The position numbers were made by a program, and so were the translations under genes. Under the pieces are notes generated by a model that worked only from the letters and a program-made list of their open reading frames with translations, searched no databases and was not told the DNA's origin. Shown here one piece after another: positions 16,582 to 25,450 of a stretch of 64,000 nucleotides of DNA (its first letter is position 1; every line of letters starts with the position of its first letter). The DNA comes from Candidatus Aalborgiella aggregata (GTDB lineage Bacteria; Pseudomonadota; Gammaproteobacteria; Burkholderiales; Burkholderiaceae_C). The DNA lies in assembly GCA_016705065.1 (NCBI GenBank), contig JADIYY010000001.1, positions 806,001-870,000 on the forward strand, read 5' to 3'.

Positions 16582-17595
16582 TTAATTGCGGGTTTGGTCA
16601 ACTAATTTATTTTTTGCAATCCATGGCATCATGGCGCGCAACTGTGTTCCCACCTTTTCGATGCTGTGATCCGCTGTGTTACGGCGACGTGCTGTCATAC
16701 TTGGGTAGTTCAAACGACCTTCTTGAATGAACATTTTGGCGTAGTCGCCATTTTGAATGCGTTTCAATGCATTGCGCATCGCCACACGGCTTTGGTCATT
16801 GATGACCTCTGGGCCTGTCACGTATTCACCAAACTCAGCATTGTTAGAAATTGAATAATTCATGTTGGCAATACCACCTTCATAAATCAAATCAACAATC
16901 AATTTGAGTTCATGTAAGCACTCAAAATAAGCCATTTCAGGGGCGTAGCCGGCTTCTGTCAATGTTTCGTAACCCATTTTGATGAGTTCAACTGCGCCGC
17001 CACACAATACGGCTTGTTCACCAAACAAGTCGGTTTCGGTTTCTTCTTTGAAGCTGGTTTCAATGATGCCAGCTTTGCCGCCACCATTGGCCATCGCATA
17101 TGACATCGCCAATTCACGGGCTTTGCCTGAAGTGTCTTGGTGCACTGCAACCAAGTGAGGTACGCCGCCACCTTGCGTATAAGTATTGCGAACAGTGTGA
17201 CCTGGCGCTTTGGGCGCAACCATCCACACATCCAAATCAGCACGTGGTGTGACTTGGTTGTAGTGAACGTTGAAACCATGTGCGAAAGCCAAGGAAGCAC
17301 CCTTTTTCAGATGCGCTTCAATGCCTTGGTAAACAGCCGCAATGTTTTCATCAGGCAACAAAATCATGACGACATCAGCAGACTTCACTGCGTCGTTCAC
17401 TTCCATGATATTCAAGCCCGCTTTGGCAACTTTATCCCATGAGGCGCCGCCTTTGCGCAAGCCAACAACGACTTTTACGCCACTGTCGTTCAAATTTTGG
17501 GCGTGTGCATGACCTTGGCTTCCGTAACCAATGATTGCCACGGTTTTACCTTTAATCAAGCTCAGGTCGCAGTCTTTGTCGTAATAAACTTTCAT
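16582..17595 (-). CDS. ilvC: Ketol-acid reductoisomerase
   Basis: A 337-residue class I acetohydroxyacid isomeroreductase, the second common step of valine and isoleucine synthesis. The NADPH motif IIGYGSQGHAHAQNL is at residue 21, followed by VGLRKGGASWD. The magnesium-binding residues lie in ETDLFGEQAVLCGG and in the ECLHELKLIVDLIYEGG helix. Length and sequence are fully typical. It lies 98 bases after ilvN in the ilvB-ilvN-ilvC order. Confidence 0.97.
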   Translation of the reverse strand: MKVYYDKDCDLSLIKGKTVAIIGYGSQGHAHAQNLNDSGVKVVVGLRKGGASWDKVAKAGLNIMEVNDAVKSADVVMILLPDENIAAVYQGIEAHLKKGASLAFAHGFNVHYNQVTPRADLDVWMVAPKAPGHTVRNTYTQGGGVPHLVAVHQDTSGKARELAMSYAMANGGGKAGIIETSFKEETETDLFGEQAVLCGGAVELIKMGYETLTEAGYAPEMAYFECLHELKLIVDLIYEGGIANMNYSISNNAEFGEYVTGPEVINDQSRVAMRNALKRIQNGDYAKMFIQEGRLNYPSMTARRRNTADHSIEKVGTQLRAMMPWIAKNKLVDQTRN

Positions 17596-17693
17596 CTCAA
17601 TCTCCGTTAATAAATGCTAAAAAATACAAACTTTATGATGACACGGTATTGTAAGCGCCGTGCTATTCATATCCATTTAACTTAAATATGCTG

Positions 17694-18185
17694 TTAAGCG
17701 CGTAATATGCGCTCGCCGCGTCCAATGCCGCTTGGACCCGTGCGAACGGTTTCCAAAATCGCTGTTTTGTCCATGGCTTCCAAAAACGCATCGTTTTTAA
17801 CATGGTCGCCAGTCAGCTCAATGGTGTAACTTTTCTCTGTCACATCAATGATGTGTCCGCGAAAAATATCAGCCATGCGTTTGATTTCTTCACGTTCTTT
17901 ACCGACCGCACGCACTTTTACCATCATGAGTTCACGTTCGGTGTAAGCACCTTCGGTCAAATCAACCACTTTAACCACTTCAACCAATCGGTTCAAATGT
18001 TTGGTGATTTGTTCAATGACATCATCCGATCCTGAAGTTTGGATGGTCATACGTGACAGCGTTGCATCTTCAGTTGGTGCAACAGTCAAAGCCTCGATGT
18101 TGTAGCCACGTGCAGAGAACAAGCCTACCACGCGAGACAATGCACCAGCTTCATTTTCAAGAAGGACAGCAATAATGTGTTTCAT
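17694..18185 (-). CDS. ilvN: Acetolactate synthase small (regulatory) subunit
   Basis: A 163-residue regulatory subunit with an N-terminal ACT domain (ENEAGALSRVVGLFSARGYN, then the typical TVAPTEDATLSRMTI) and a C-terminal ACT-like domain ending GPSGIGRGERIL. It mediates feedback inhibition by valine in known enzymes. It follows ilvB with an 18-base gap, indicating co-transcription. The length matches IlvH/IlvN of betaproteobacteria. Confidence 0.95.
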   Translation of the reverse strand: MKHIIAVLLENEAGALSRVVGLFSARGYNIEALTVAPTEDATLSRMTIQTSGSDDVIEQITKHLNRLVEVVKVVDLTEGAYTERELMMVKVRAVGKEREEIKRMADIFRGHIIDVTEKSYTIELTGDHVKNDAFLEAMDKTAILETVRTGPSGIGRGERILRA

Positions 18186-18203
18186 ATTTTGATTGTCCTT
18201 TCT

Positions 18204-19988
18204 TTACAGGTCTTCTGAACCAAGCAACATTTCGTCAATTCCCATGCCTGCCTTCACCATTGGGAACACATTCTCAGTGGGGTCGGTGCGGAAATCCATG
18301 AAGACTGTGCGATCTTTAAGTTTGCGTGCTTCGCGCAATGCCGGTTCAACGTCTTTCGGTGACTCAATCAGCATGCCCACATGACCATAAGCTTCGGCTA
18401 ACTTCACAAAGTTGGGCAAAGCATCCATGTAGCTGTGGCTGTAACGACCTTCATAATCAATCTCTTGCCACTGGCGCACCATGCCTAAAAAGCGGTTATT
18501 TAACGCGACGATTTTGATAGGTGTGTTGTACTGCAAGCAGGTTGATAGCTCTTGAATACACATTTGTACCGAGCCTTCACCAGTCACGCAGAACACTTCT
18601 TTATCGGGTTTGGCCAATTTGATACCCATGGCATAAGGTATGCCGACACCCATGGTGCCCAGACCGCCAGAATTGATCCAACGACGCGGCTCTTCAAATT
18701 TGTAGTACTGCGCGGCCCACATTTGGTGTTGCCCAACATCCGATGTGATGTAGGTTTCTTCACCCTTGGTCATATTGCACAGTGTTTCAATCACATATTG
18801 CGGTTTGATGACATCGCCTTTACCGTGGTCATACTTGAGACAATCACGTTTACGCCAGCTGTCAATCATGTTCCACCATTCACCCAATGCTTTGGTATCG
18901 GGTTTCAATGAACCTTCCTTGATCATGGCGATCATTTCGAGCAACACTTCTTTCACGTCCCCCACGATTGGGATATCTACTTTGACGCGTTTCGAAATAC
19001 TGGATGGATCAATATCGATGTGAATGATTTTGCGTTCAACTTGAGCAAAATGTTTGGGGTTACCAATCACGCGGTCATCAAATCGTGCACCAACCGCTAA
19101 CACCACATCGGCGTTTTGCATAGTGTGATTGGCTTCGAATGTGCCATGCATGCCCAACATGCCTAAGAACTTGGGGTCGCTGGCGGCAATAGCGCCTAAA
19201 CCCATCAAAGTATTGGTGCATGGGAAACCCAGCATGTCTGCGAGTTGTCGCAATTCAGCCGTGGCGTTGCTCAGCAACACACCACCACCCGTATAAATAT
19301 AGGGGCGTTTGGCAGCTAACAACAACTGCAATGCTTTGCGAATTTGACCACTGTGCCCTTTGCGAACCGGGTTATACGCACGCATTTCAATTGATTCGGG
19401 GTAACCGTGGTACGGTACTTTTTTGAATGAAACGTCTTTTGGAATATCAACCACCACAGGGCCAGGTCGACCGCTGCGAGCGATATGAAAAGCTTTCTTC
19501 ATTGTTTCAGCCAAATCGCGTGCGTCTTTGACCAAAAAATTGTGTTTGACGATTGGGCGCGTGATACCGATGGTGTCGCACTCTTGGAATGCATCTAAGC
19601 CAATGGCGGCGGTGGGAACTTGACCAGTCACAATCACCATTGGAATGCTGTCCATGTAGGCAGTGGCGATGCCGGTTACCGCATTGGTGGCACCTGGACC
19701 TGACGTGACCAAAGCGACGCCCACTTCACCCGTTGCACGGGCATAACCATCGGCAGCATGCACGGCAGCTTGTTCATGGCGCACCAAAATGTGCTGCATG
19801 GTGTCTTGTTTGTAAAGTGCGTCATAAATGTGCAAAACAGCACCGCCTGGGTAACCCCAGATGTATTTGACGTTTTCGGCTTGAAGTGCTTTAACCAGTA
19901 TCTCAGCGCCACGAAGTTCAGGCGCAGATGAAGATGCTGACACGGTGGCAGATGCGGAAGCTGAAGACTCAGCTTGATTCGTTTTCAT
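18204..19988 (-). CDS. ilvB: Acetolactate synthase large (catalytic) subunit
   Basis: A 594-residue thiamine-diphosphate enzyme that forms acetolactate and acetohydroxybutyrate. The activating Glu is in LVRHEQAAVHAADGYA (about residue 72). The central FAD domain contains GMLGMHGTFEAN, and the ThDP/Mg motif starts VTGEGSVQMC and ends LNNRFLGMVRQW. Glu in place of Asp in the G-D-G motif is, to my knowledge, common in betaproteobacterial enzymes. A Ser/Ala-rich tail precedes the conserved core at residue 23. The 303-bp upstream region carries a small ORF that may be a leader peptide. Confidence 0.96.
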   Translation of the reverse strand: MKTNQAESSASASATVSASSSAPELRGAEILVKALQAENVKYIWGYPGGAVLHIYDALYKQDTMQHILVRHEQAAVHAADGYARATGEVGVALVTSGPGATNAVTGIATAYMDSIPMVIVTGQVPTAAIGLDAFQECDTIGITRPIVKHNFLVKDARDLAETMKKAFHIARSGRPGPVVVDIPKDVSFKKVPYHGYPESIEMRAYNPVRKGHSGQIRKALQLLLAAKRPYIYTGGGVLLSNATAELRQLADMLGFPCTNTLMGLGAIAASDPKFLGMLGMHGTFEANHTMQNADVVLAVGARFDDRVIGNPKHFAQVERKIIHIDIDPSSISKRVKVDIPIVGDVKEVLLEMIAMIKEGSLKPDTKALGEWWNMIDSWRKRDCLKYDHGKGDVIKPQYVIETLCNMTKGEETYITSDVGQHQMWAAQYYKFEEPRRWINSGGLGTMGVGIPYAMGIKLAKPDKEVFCVTGEGSVQMCIQELSTCLQYNTPIKIVALNNRFLGMVRQWQEIDYEGRYSHSYMDALPNFVKLAEAYGHVGMLIESPKDVEPALREARKLKDRTVFMDFRTDPTENVFPMVKAGMGIDEMLLGSEDL

Positions 19989-20022
19989 GGTGATCCTTTA
20001 ACTAAAACCTTTGTGAATTTCT

Positions 20023-20094
20023 CTAACGAAATACCTTGGGTGCCCCTTTGCTGAGCTCTTGTGGAACCGCATCAGGACTTAGGACCGTTGCCAT
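20023..20094 (-). other. Possible leader ORF upstream of ilvB
   Basis: In the 303-bp gap upstream of ilvB, the minus strand has an ATG at 20094 opening a 23-codon ORF that starts MATVL, ends KVFR, and stops at TAG 20023-20025, 34 bases before the ilvB start. It contains three Val and two Leu codons but no run of branched-chain codons. A second overlapping mini-ORF (MRSWQRS) starts nine bases earlier in another frame. No convincing Shine-Dalgarno or terminator hairpin was seen, so attenuation is only a suggestion. The rest of the gap must hold the divergent promoters of ilvB and the sigma factor gene. Confidence 0.35.
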
Positions 20095-20291
20095 GAGCGC
20101 ATGATGTTAACGCTCTGCCACGATCCGTTTGCCGTTTAACTTGCAACACGCATTATCGCATTTGAATGCGCAAAATATCAGATTCAATCAGTCATTCATC
20201 ATCTTTTTGATATTTCCAGTGCCATAATTCGTCGCAAAACGTCAACCATATATTTAGAACGTCACACAAAAAGCCACATTGGCGCAATCAC

Positions 20292-20858
20292 TTGGCAACC
20301 GAACTCGAACTCTCTGACTTCCTTAAAAGCGTAGAAAAACGTGCCTTCAAGCGCTCGTTGTACCACGTTCGCAACGAAGAATCCGCCTTAGACATCGTGC
20401 AAGACAGCATGATGAAGTTGGCTGAGCACTATGGCGACAAGCCAATCGAAGAGTTGCCGATGCTGTTTCAGCGCATTTTGTCCAATTGCACCTTGGATTG
20501 GTTTCGTCGCCAAAAGACTCAAAAAGGCGTTTTTTCCAACTTCAGCGACTTTGCAACCAGTGATGAAGACGGAAATTTCGATATTTTGGAAACTTTAGAA
20601 CTAGAAAACGACTCAGATGGCACAGAAAGTGCTGAATCGGTAACAAGTCGAGCACAAATATTCAGAGAAATAGAAAAAGAGATTCAAGAGTTACCTGCAC
20701 GTCAACGAGAAGCCTTCCTCATGCGTTATTGGGAAGAGTTCGATGTGGCTGAGACTGCAACCGCCATGGGTTGCTCTGAAGGCAGCGTGAAAACGCACTG
20801 CTCCAGAGCCGTTGCCGCTTTAGCCAAGGCATTGAAAGCACGAGGCATACAACTATGA
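20292..20858 (+). CDS. Sigma-70 family (ECF-type) RNA polymerase sigma factor
   Basis: A 188-residue ECF-like sigma factor. Region 2 contains ALDIVQDSMMKLAEHYGD and TLDWFRRQK. An acidic linker lies around residues 90-120. Region 4 contains LPARQREAFLMRYWEEFDVA, then ETATAMGCSEGSVKTHCSRA. The start is TTG at 20292, giving MATELELSDFLKSVEKRAFK, which fits the family better than any ATG. The stop overlaps the start of the DUF3619 gene by four bases (ATGA). Its downstream partner is a single-span membrane protein, which may act as an anti-sigma factor. The stimulus is unknown. Confidence 0.9.
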   Translation: MATELELSDFLKSVEKRAFKRSLYHVRNEESALDIVQDSMMKLAEHYGDKPIEELPMLFQRILSNCTLDWFRRQKTQKGVFSNFSDFATSDEDGNFDILETLELENDSDGTESAESVTSRAQIFREIEKEIQELPARQREAFLMRYWEEFDVAETATAMGCSEGSVKTHCSRAVAALAKALKARGIQL

Positions 20859-21388
20859 ATACATTACAAAACACTTTATCCTCAGAACAAAACTTAGCCA
20901 AAACGACAACTGCGCAACAAACACACGATGCGTTTGGCCAAAAAGTAGCAGCACGCTTGACCGCTGGTCAAGCCGACATTCACCACGACATTTCTGAACG
21001 CTTGCGCGTTGCCAGACAAATGGCGGTTGCCAAACGCAAGCGTGTGGCCATGTCCAAAACAGCAGGCGCCGTCTACGGTGGCGGTGGATCGGCAAGTTTG
21101 TCATTTGATGACGAAGGCATTAGCTGGTGGAACCGCTTCGCGTCATTCTTGCCTTTATTGATTTTGGTCGCCGGTTTAATTGCCATTGCAGACATCCAAA
21201 CCACGCAACAAGCCCAATTCGCAGCAGAATTAGACGCCGACATTTTGACTGACACACTACCAGCCAGTGCCTATGTGGACCCTGGTTTTGCGCAGTTCCT
21301 TAAAATGAATGCGGAAGCAAGTTCAGCAGGACAAGCGCCATTGACTCCGTTGTCAACAAACGAAGTGAGCCAGGTTCAAGAAATTTAA
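20855..21388 (+). CDS. DUF3619 membrane protein, possible anti-sigma factor
   Basis: A 177-residue protein with a charged N-terminal cytoplasmic half, one membrane span around residues 93-113 (FLPLLILVAGLIAIADI) and a periplasmic tail. The topology and the four-base overlap with the sigma factor gene fit a membrane-bound anti-sigma factor. That role is inferred and not shown by a known motif. The composition matches DUF3619 proteins that occupy this position in other Burkholderiales. Glycine-rich GGGG near residue 77 may be a linker. Confidence 0.8.
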   Translation: MNTLQNTLSSEQNLAKTTTAQQTHDAFGQKVAARLTAGQADIHHDISERLRVARQMAVAKRKRVAMSKTAGAVYGGGGSASLSFDDEGISWWNRFASFLPLLILVAGLIAIADIQTTQQAQFAAELDADILTDTLPASAYVDPGFAQFLKMNAEASSAGQAPLTPLSTNEVSQVQEI

Positions 21389-21415
21389 TATTTCCTCGAC
21401 CCTTTATAAGACTGC

Positions 21416-22039
21416 ATGTTTTTGAAAGCATTTCTCCATCACAGCTTCATCGCGATATTAGCACTGTCGTTGAATCAACTTGCCAGCGCACAAGATGCTA
21501 CTGGCAAGGTGCAATCGACTCCAGCCAATGAAATTGCAAAAAAACCAGTAGCCAAGTCAGCTGTTCCAGCTACACCAGTTGCACCTGCTAAAAATTGGTC
21601 TGGTTTGACAGAATCACAAAAAGTTGCTTTGGCTCCCCTTGAATCGGTTTGGGCCAATATTTCACCGGTTAAGAAGCAAAAATGGCTGGATATTTCAGTG
21701 GGCTATCACCTGCTGTCGCCCGAAGGTCAATCAACGTTGCACTTTCGCATGAAAGAATGGGCCAGTCTGACCAAAAAGCAACGTGAGCAAGCAAGACAAA
21801 ATTTTGCACAAGCCAAAAAACTGTCCCCAGATGACAAGCAAATCAAATGGCTGGCGTATCAGGCACTCAGCCCCGAAGAAAAATTGAAACTGGCCAAAGC
21901 CAATCAATCCGCCAAAGTTACCGGTGCTGCACCTGCCCTCAAGCCCAGTGCGTTGGCCCCCGCGCCTACTGCTATTGCCGCCAAGCCAGGTGCTGACCAG
22001 CCGAAAGCATTGCTCACACCCCCACAGACACCTCGCTAG
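21416..22039 (+). CDS. DUF3106 domain secreted protein
   Basis: A 207-residue protein with a signal peptide (residues 1-25, ending LASAQ), an Ala/Pro/Lys-rich spacer, and the DUF3106 core LTESQKVALAPLESVWANIS followed by KKQKWLDIS and LSPEGQSTLHFRMKEWASLT. The C-terminal third is Ala/Pro-rich and low complexity. It is expected in the periplasm. It lies between the putative anti-sigma gene and the RDD gene in a run of four co-directional genes. The core has a faint similarity to periplasmic stress-sensor proteins with repeated helical motifs, but no function is established. Confidence 0.8.
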   Translation: MFLKAFLHHSFIAILALSLNQLASAQDATGKVQSTPANEIAKKPVAKSAVPATPVAPAKNWSGLTESQKVALAPLESVWANISPVKKQKWLDISVGYHLLSPEGQSTLHFRMKEWASLTKKQREQARQNFAQAKKLSPDDKQIKWLAYQALSPEEKLKLAKANQSAKVTGAAPALKPSALAPAPTAIAAKPGADQPKALLTPPQTPR

Positions 22040-22058
22040 TTAGCACAGCGTAGCACGC

Positions 22059-22592
22059 ATGAGCCAAGTCACTCGCAGCGCAGATGCTGCAACCGATATA
22101 CCTGCCAGCCAGACAACGAATCTGACACCCAGCATAGGCCGACGCATGGCCAGCTGGTTTTACGAAGGTTTGTTGATGTTCGGCGTGGTGTTCATTGCGG
22201 GTTATTTGTTCAGCACTTTGAGCCAAACCCGCCATGCATTGGACAACCGACACGCCTTACAAGCCTTCCTATTTGTGGTCTTTGCGATTTACTTCACGTG
22301 GTTTTGGCACAAGGGTCAAACCTTGGCAATGAAAACTTGGCACATTCGCGTGGTTGACGCCATAACAGGACAACCCATCACGCAAAAACGCGCATTTGCA
22401 CGTTATGTTCTGAGCTGGCTGTGGTTGCTACCGCCCTTGCCTTTTGCAGCGTTGATTCCACTGGCTGCACTCGAAACGGTGGCCTTGGTGATGATTTGGG
22501 TTGTGGTCTACGCACAGCTCAGCCGATTGCATCCTGATCGGCAGTTTTGCCACGATGCGTGGGCTGGCACGCGCTTGGTGCAAAAAGACTAA
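22059..22592 (+). CDS. RDD family membrane protein
   Basis: A 177-residue integral membrane protein with the RDD signature: GRRMASWFYEGLLMFGVVF in the first span and, later, GQTLAMKTWHIRVVDAITGQ between spans two and three. Four hydrophobic segments are present. RDD proteins are small membrane proteins of poorly defined, possibly transport, function. It is the last gene of the sigma factor-DUF3619-DUF3106-RDD run, and its stop overlaps the stop of the convergent glcF by four bases. Confidence 0.88.
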   Translation: MSQVTRSADAATDIPASQTTNLTPSIGRRMASWFYEGLLMFGVVFIAGYLFSTLSQTRHALDNRHALQAFLFVVFAIYFTWFWHKGQTLAMKTWHIRVVDAITGQPITQKRAFARYVLSWLWLLPPLPFAALIPLAALETVALVMIWVVVYAQLSRLHPDRQFCHDAWAGTRLVQKD

Positions 22593-23815
22593 TTCAGAGC
22601 TTCGTCCAACAATTCCACCCAGTGTTTAACCGGTGTGGCTGTTCCGCTTTGCAAGTGTGTGATGCAGCCGATATTGGCGGACACAATCACATCAGGATTC
22701 ATCGCACCTATATGACCTAATTTGCGGTCACGCAGTTGGTAGGCCAAATCGGCTTGCAGCACCGAATAAGTCCCTGCCGATCCGCAGCACAAATGTGCTT
22801 CGCAACTGGCAGTATTGATATTGAAACCCAACACACCCAAATGCTTTTCCACCCCTCCGCGCAGCTGCTGCCCATGCTGCAAGGTGCAAGGTGGGTGGAA
22901 AGTGACAGTCTGTGCTTTTTGGGCATTCACTTTGCTTTTCAATGCGCCCACTAAATCTGGCAGCAACTCGCTCAAATCTTTGGTCAAATCACTCACGCGT
23001 TGGGCTTTATCGGCATACTGCGGGTCATCTTGCAAAATATGCCCGTACTCTTTTACCGTCACACCGCAACCGGATGCGTTCATCACAATGGCTTCAATGG
23101 ATTGGCTTTCGATAGAAGGCCACCACGCATCTATGTTGGCACGCATCTGCGCTTTGCCACCCTCTTGGTCGTTCAAGTGAAACTTCACCGCGCCGCAGCA
23201 ACCCGCTTTGGCTGCAACAATGGTTTCTATACCTGCAGCGTCCAGCACGCGGCGCGTGGCGCTGTTGATATTTGGGCTCATGGCCGCTTGCACACAGCCC
23301 TCTAACATCAGCACTTTGCGTTGATGTATTTGTGATGGAATTTGACCTACAGCTTGCTTGGCAGGTACTTTATTTTTGAGAGATGCAGGCAACAAAGGTC
23401 GCACCATTTGCCCCATCGCCATGGCAGGCGCAAAGAAAGGTGACGTGAGCCCTTCTTTCAAAGCCCAGCGAATGGTTTTTTCTACCATAGGCCGCACCAC
23501 TTTGGCATCAACCAATTTGCGTCCTATGTCCACCAACTGCCCATAGTTGACACCGCTGGGGCATGTGCTTTCGCAGTTGCGGCAGGTCAGGCAGCGGTCC
23601 AAATGCAATTGGGTTTCGCGCGTGGGGGTTTGGCCTTCCAACACCTGTTTCATCAGGTAAATGCGTCCTCTTGGACCGTCTAATTCATTGCCCAACAATT
23701 GGTAGGTTGGGCAGGTTGCTGTACAAAATCCACAGTGCACGCATTTGCGCAAAATCGCTTCTGCGGCTTTGCCGTCTGCCGTGTTGATGTATTCAGGCGC
23801 TAAATTGGTTTGCAT
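22589..23815 (-). CDS. glcF: Glycolate oxidase iron-sulfur subunit
   Basis: A 408-residue protein with two 4Fe-4S motifs, CVHCGFCTATCP (residue 25) and CLTCRNCESTCP (residue 75), and two Cys-rich CCG domains (AKAGCCGAVKFH and AHLCCGSAGTY with their upstream Cys). It transfers electrons from the flavin subunits of glycolate dehydrogenase to the respiratory chain. It follows glcE by 23 bases on the minus strand. GlcD is not in the window, so the operon is incomplete here. Confidence 0.95.
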   Translation of the reverse strand: MQTNLAPEYINTADGKAAEAILRKCVHCGFCTATCPTYQLLGNELDGPRGRIYLMKQVLEGQTPTRETQLHLDRCLTCRNCESTCPSGVNYGQLVDIGRKLVDAKVVRPMVEKTIRWALKEGLTSPFFAPAMAMGQMVRPLLPASLKNKVPAKQAVGQIPSQIHQRKVLMLEGCVQAAMSPNINSATRRVLDAAGIETIVAAKAGCCGAVKFHLNDQEGGKAQMRANIDAWWPSIESQSIEAIVMNASGCGVTVKEYGHILQDDPQYADKAQRVSDLTKDLSELLPDLVGALKSKVNAQKAQTVTFHPPCTLQHGQQLRGGVEKHLGVLGFNINTASCEAHLCCGSAGTYSVLQADLAYQLRDRKLGHIGAMNPDVIVSANIGCITHLQSGTATPVKHWVELLDEALN

Positions 23816-23838
23816 ATTGATTCAAGTGCCCAAAACAA

Positions 23839-25065
23839 TTACATATCCGCAAACATGCGACCCCAGTTAAAAATACCGGCTGGGTCAAACTCTTGCTTCA
23901 ATTGTTGGTGAATGCGCAACAAAGGTGCGGATAATGGGTTAAATCTGGCTATAGACGGCGTATTAATTGCCTGTGATGCTATGAAAAGAGTAGCACTACC
24001 GCCCACACGTGTGGCAAATTCGCGCAACACCATTGGGTTTTTAGCAGCAGCCTCTGCACTCAATTTCACCCAGCGCAAAGCGCCGTGCCACTCCACCAGC
24101 GTTTCACCATAGGCGTCTAGCTGCAAATCGGGCGTGGTGTCAGGCACGCTCAAACGCCACAAAGATTCACCTTCATTCAACTTAAAAAATGGCAAGGTTT
24201 GGTTGCGCAAAGCTTGCCAATCGGCCGCCACAGTGGCATTGCCCGAAGCGGCATTTTGTAACTCGCCACCCATGCTATTGATAGCTGCATTCACCGCTGC
24301 GACCGCACCGCGCAGGCGCACATACAGTACGCCTTTGCCCTGTTCACTTCCTGACTCTTTCACCCAACAACTGGCATTCAAAGGCAATGGCTTGCCACCC
24401 CAGGTGTTCAGCATGGTGATGGCTTCTTGTTGCGAACACGCAAACTTCAAAGTGGCTTCGGCCGGTGCAATGGGCAGTACCTTGAGAGAAACTTCTGTGA
24501 TCAGTCCCAGCGTGCCCATGGACCCCGCCATCAATCGACTTACGTCATAACCCGCCACGTTTTTCATCACCGTGCCACCAAAATGCAAGGCTTCGCCTTT
24601 GCCATTGATGATGTCCACGCCCAACACATAATCGCGCAGCGCACCGCTGCTGGCGCGCGCTGGGCCGCTAAGTCCCGCTGCCACCATGCCCCCCACTGTG
24701 GCTTGTGATCTTGCAAAATGGGGCATGATGGTTTCACCACCCCAAGTTTGCCCAAAATGCGGTGGTTCAAACGGTAGGCATTGGTTTTTTTCTGCCAGCA
24801 CAGATTCCAATTCCGCCAGCGGTGTACCCGCTTTCACGGTCACCACCAATTCACTGGGCTCGTAACTAGAGATGCCTTGCAGTGAAGGGTATGTGGTGGT
24901 GTCCAAAATTTCACCGACCAGCTCTTGCCCATAAAAATCTTTGCTGCCACCCCCACGAAAGCGCAATGGCGTTTTCGCGGCTGCCGCACTTTGAATGCGG
25001 TCAATCAGAGGTTTCAAATTGACTGATGTCGCCGACAATGACGCTGATGAAGATGTGATGGCCAT
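23839..25065 (-). CDS. glcE: Glycolate oxidase FAD-binding subunit, with in-frame repeat insertion
   Basis: A 408-residue FAD-binding protein of the glycolate dehydrogenase complex. The FAD-binding region is at residues 35-200: LRFRGGGSKDFYG, PPHFGQTWGG, and GGMVAAGLSGPARASSGALR. The C-terminus ends FDPAGIFNWGRMF, as in other GlcE proteins. Residues about 357-375, between GSATLF and NPLSAPLL, are encoded by a copy of the dispersed repeat (23941-23995) and read IASQAINTPSIARF. Relatives, as I recall them, have a shorter segment here, so the repeat has added a few residues to a loop near the C-terminus. The frame remains open, so the protein is probably functional. Confidence 0.93.
   Translation of the reverse strand: MAITSSSASLSATSVNLKPLIDRIQSAAAAKTPLRFRGGGSKDFYGQELVGEILDTTTYPSLQGISSYEPSELVVTVKAGTPLAELESVLAEKNQCLPFEPPHFGQTWGGETIMPHFARSQATVGGMVAAGLSGPARASSGALRDYVLGVDIINGKGEALHFGGTVMKNVAGYDVSRLMAGSMGTLGLITEVSLKVLPIAPAEATLKFACSQQEAITMLNTWGGKPLPLNASCWVKESGSEQGKGVLYVRLRGAVAAVNAAINSMGGELQNAASGNATVAADWQALRNQTLPFFKLNEGESLWRLSVPDTTPDLQLDAYGETLVEWHGALRWVKLSAEAAAKNPMVLREFATRVGGSATLFIASQAINTPSIARFNPLSAPLLRIHQQLKQEFDPAGIFNWGRMFADM
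23941..23995 (-). repeat. Dispersed palindromic repeat, copy 3 (inside glcE)
   Basis: On the coding (minus) strand the hairpin TGCTAC / ATAGCA is followed by CAGGCAATTAATACGCCG and a degenerate tail (TCTATAGCCAGATTTA). It is in sense orientation to glcE and translated in the same frame as the copies in hscA and in the R-M gene (27618). The stop-generating TAG of intergenic copies is CAG here. Confidence 0.85.
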
Positions 25066-25169
25066 GTGCGCAATGTTAGCGGTAAAGCGCCATAAAACGC
25101 TGAGTCTATGCTCATTTGAGCGTGAATTCTTTTAACGAAATCTGTGAAAGCGAACGTGGCTTCTTTGAT

Positions 25170-25388
25170 TCAATGCCCAGCAGCAACGTGTTCGCCAGCT
25201 TTCAGGGCGTAGACCGTACCGCAATACGGGCATTTGGCGCTGCCAGTGTGTGCAATGTCCAAAAACACCTTGGGGTGCGTGTTCCAAACTTGCATGTGTG
25301 CAGTGGGGCTGGGGCAATACACGCCGCCTTCGCGGTTTAAATCAGAAGCGAGAAGTTCAATGGCTTGGTTGGTTTTGGCGTTAGACAT
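25170..25388 (-). CDS. CHCC zinc-finger domain protein
   Basis: A 72-residue protein with the zf-CHCC pattern: VYCPSPTAHMQVWNTHPKV followed by TGSAKCPYCGTVYAL, giving one Cys, one His and two Cys as zinc ligands. Relatives include the bacterial counterpart of the NDUFS6 zinc-finger subunit region. The role in bacteria is unclear. It lies between the small membrane protein gene and glcE on the minus strand. The 104-bp gap towards glcE contains a short inverted repeat (GCTCA 25110-25114 / TGAGC 25117-25121). Confidence 0.85.
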   Translation of the reverse strand: MSNAKTNQAIELLASDLNREGGVYCPSPTAHMQVWNTHPKVFLDIAHTGSAKCPYCGTVYALKAGEHVAAGH

Positions 25389-25450
25389 GGTGCTATTAAT
25401 TCTGATTGCGATTCAAATAATGAAAGAGAAATTTTAAAGGATTTACCCTG

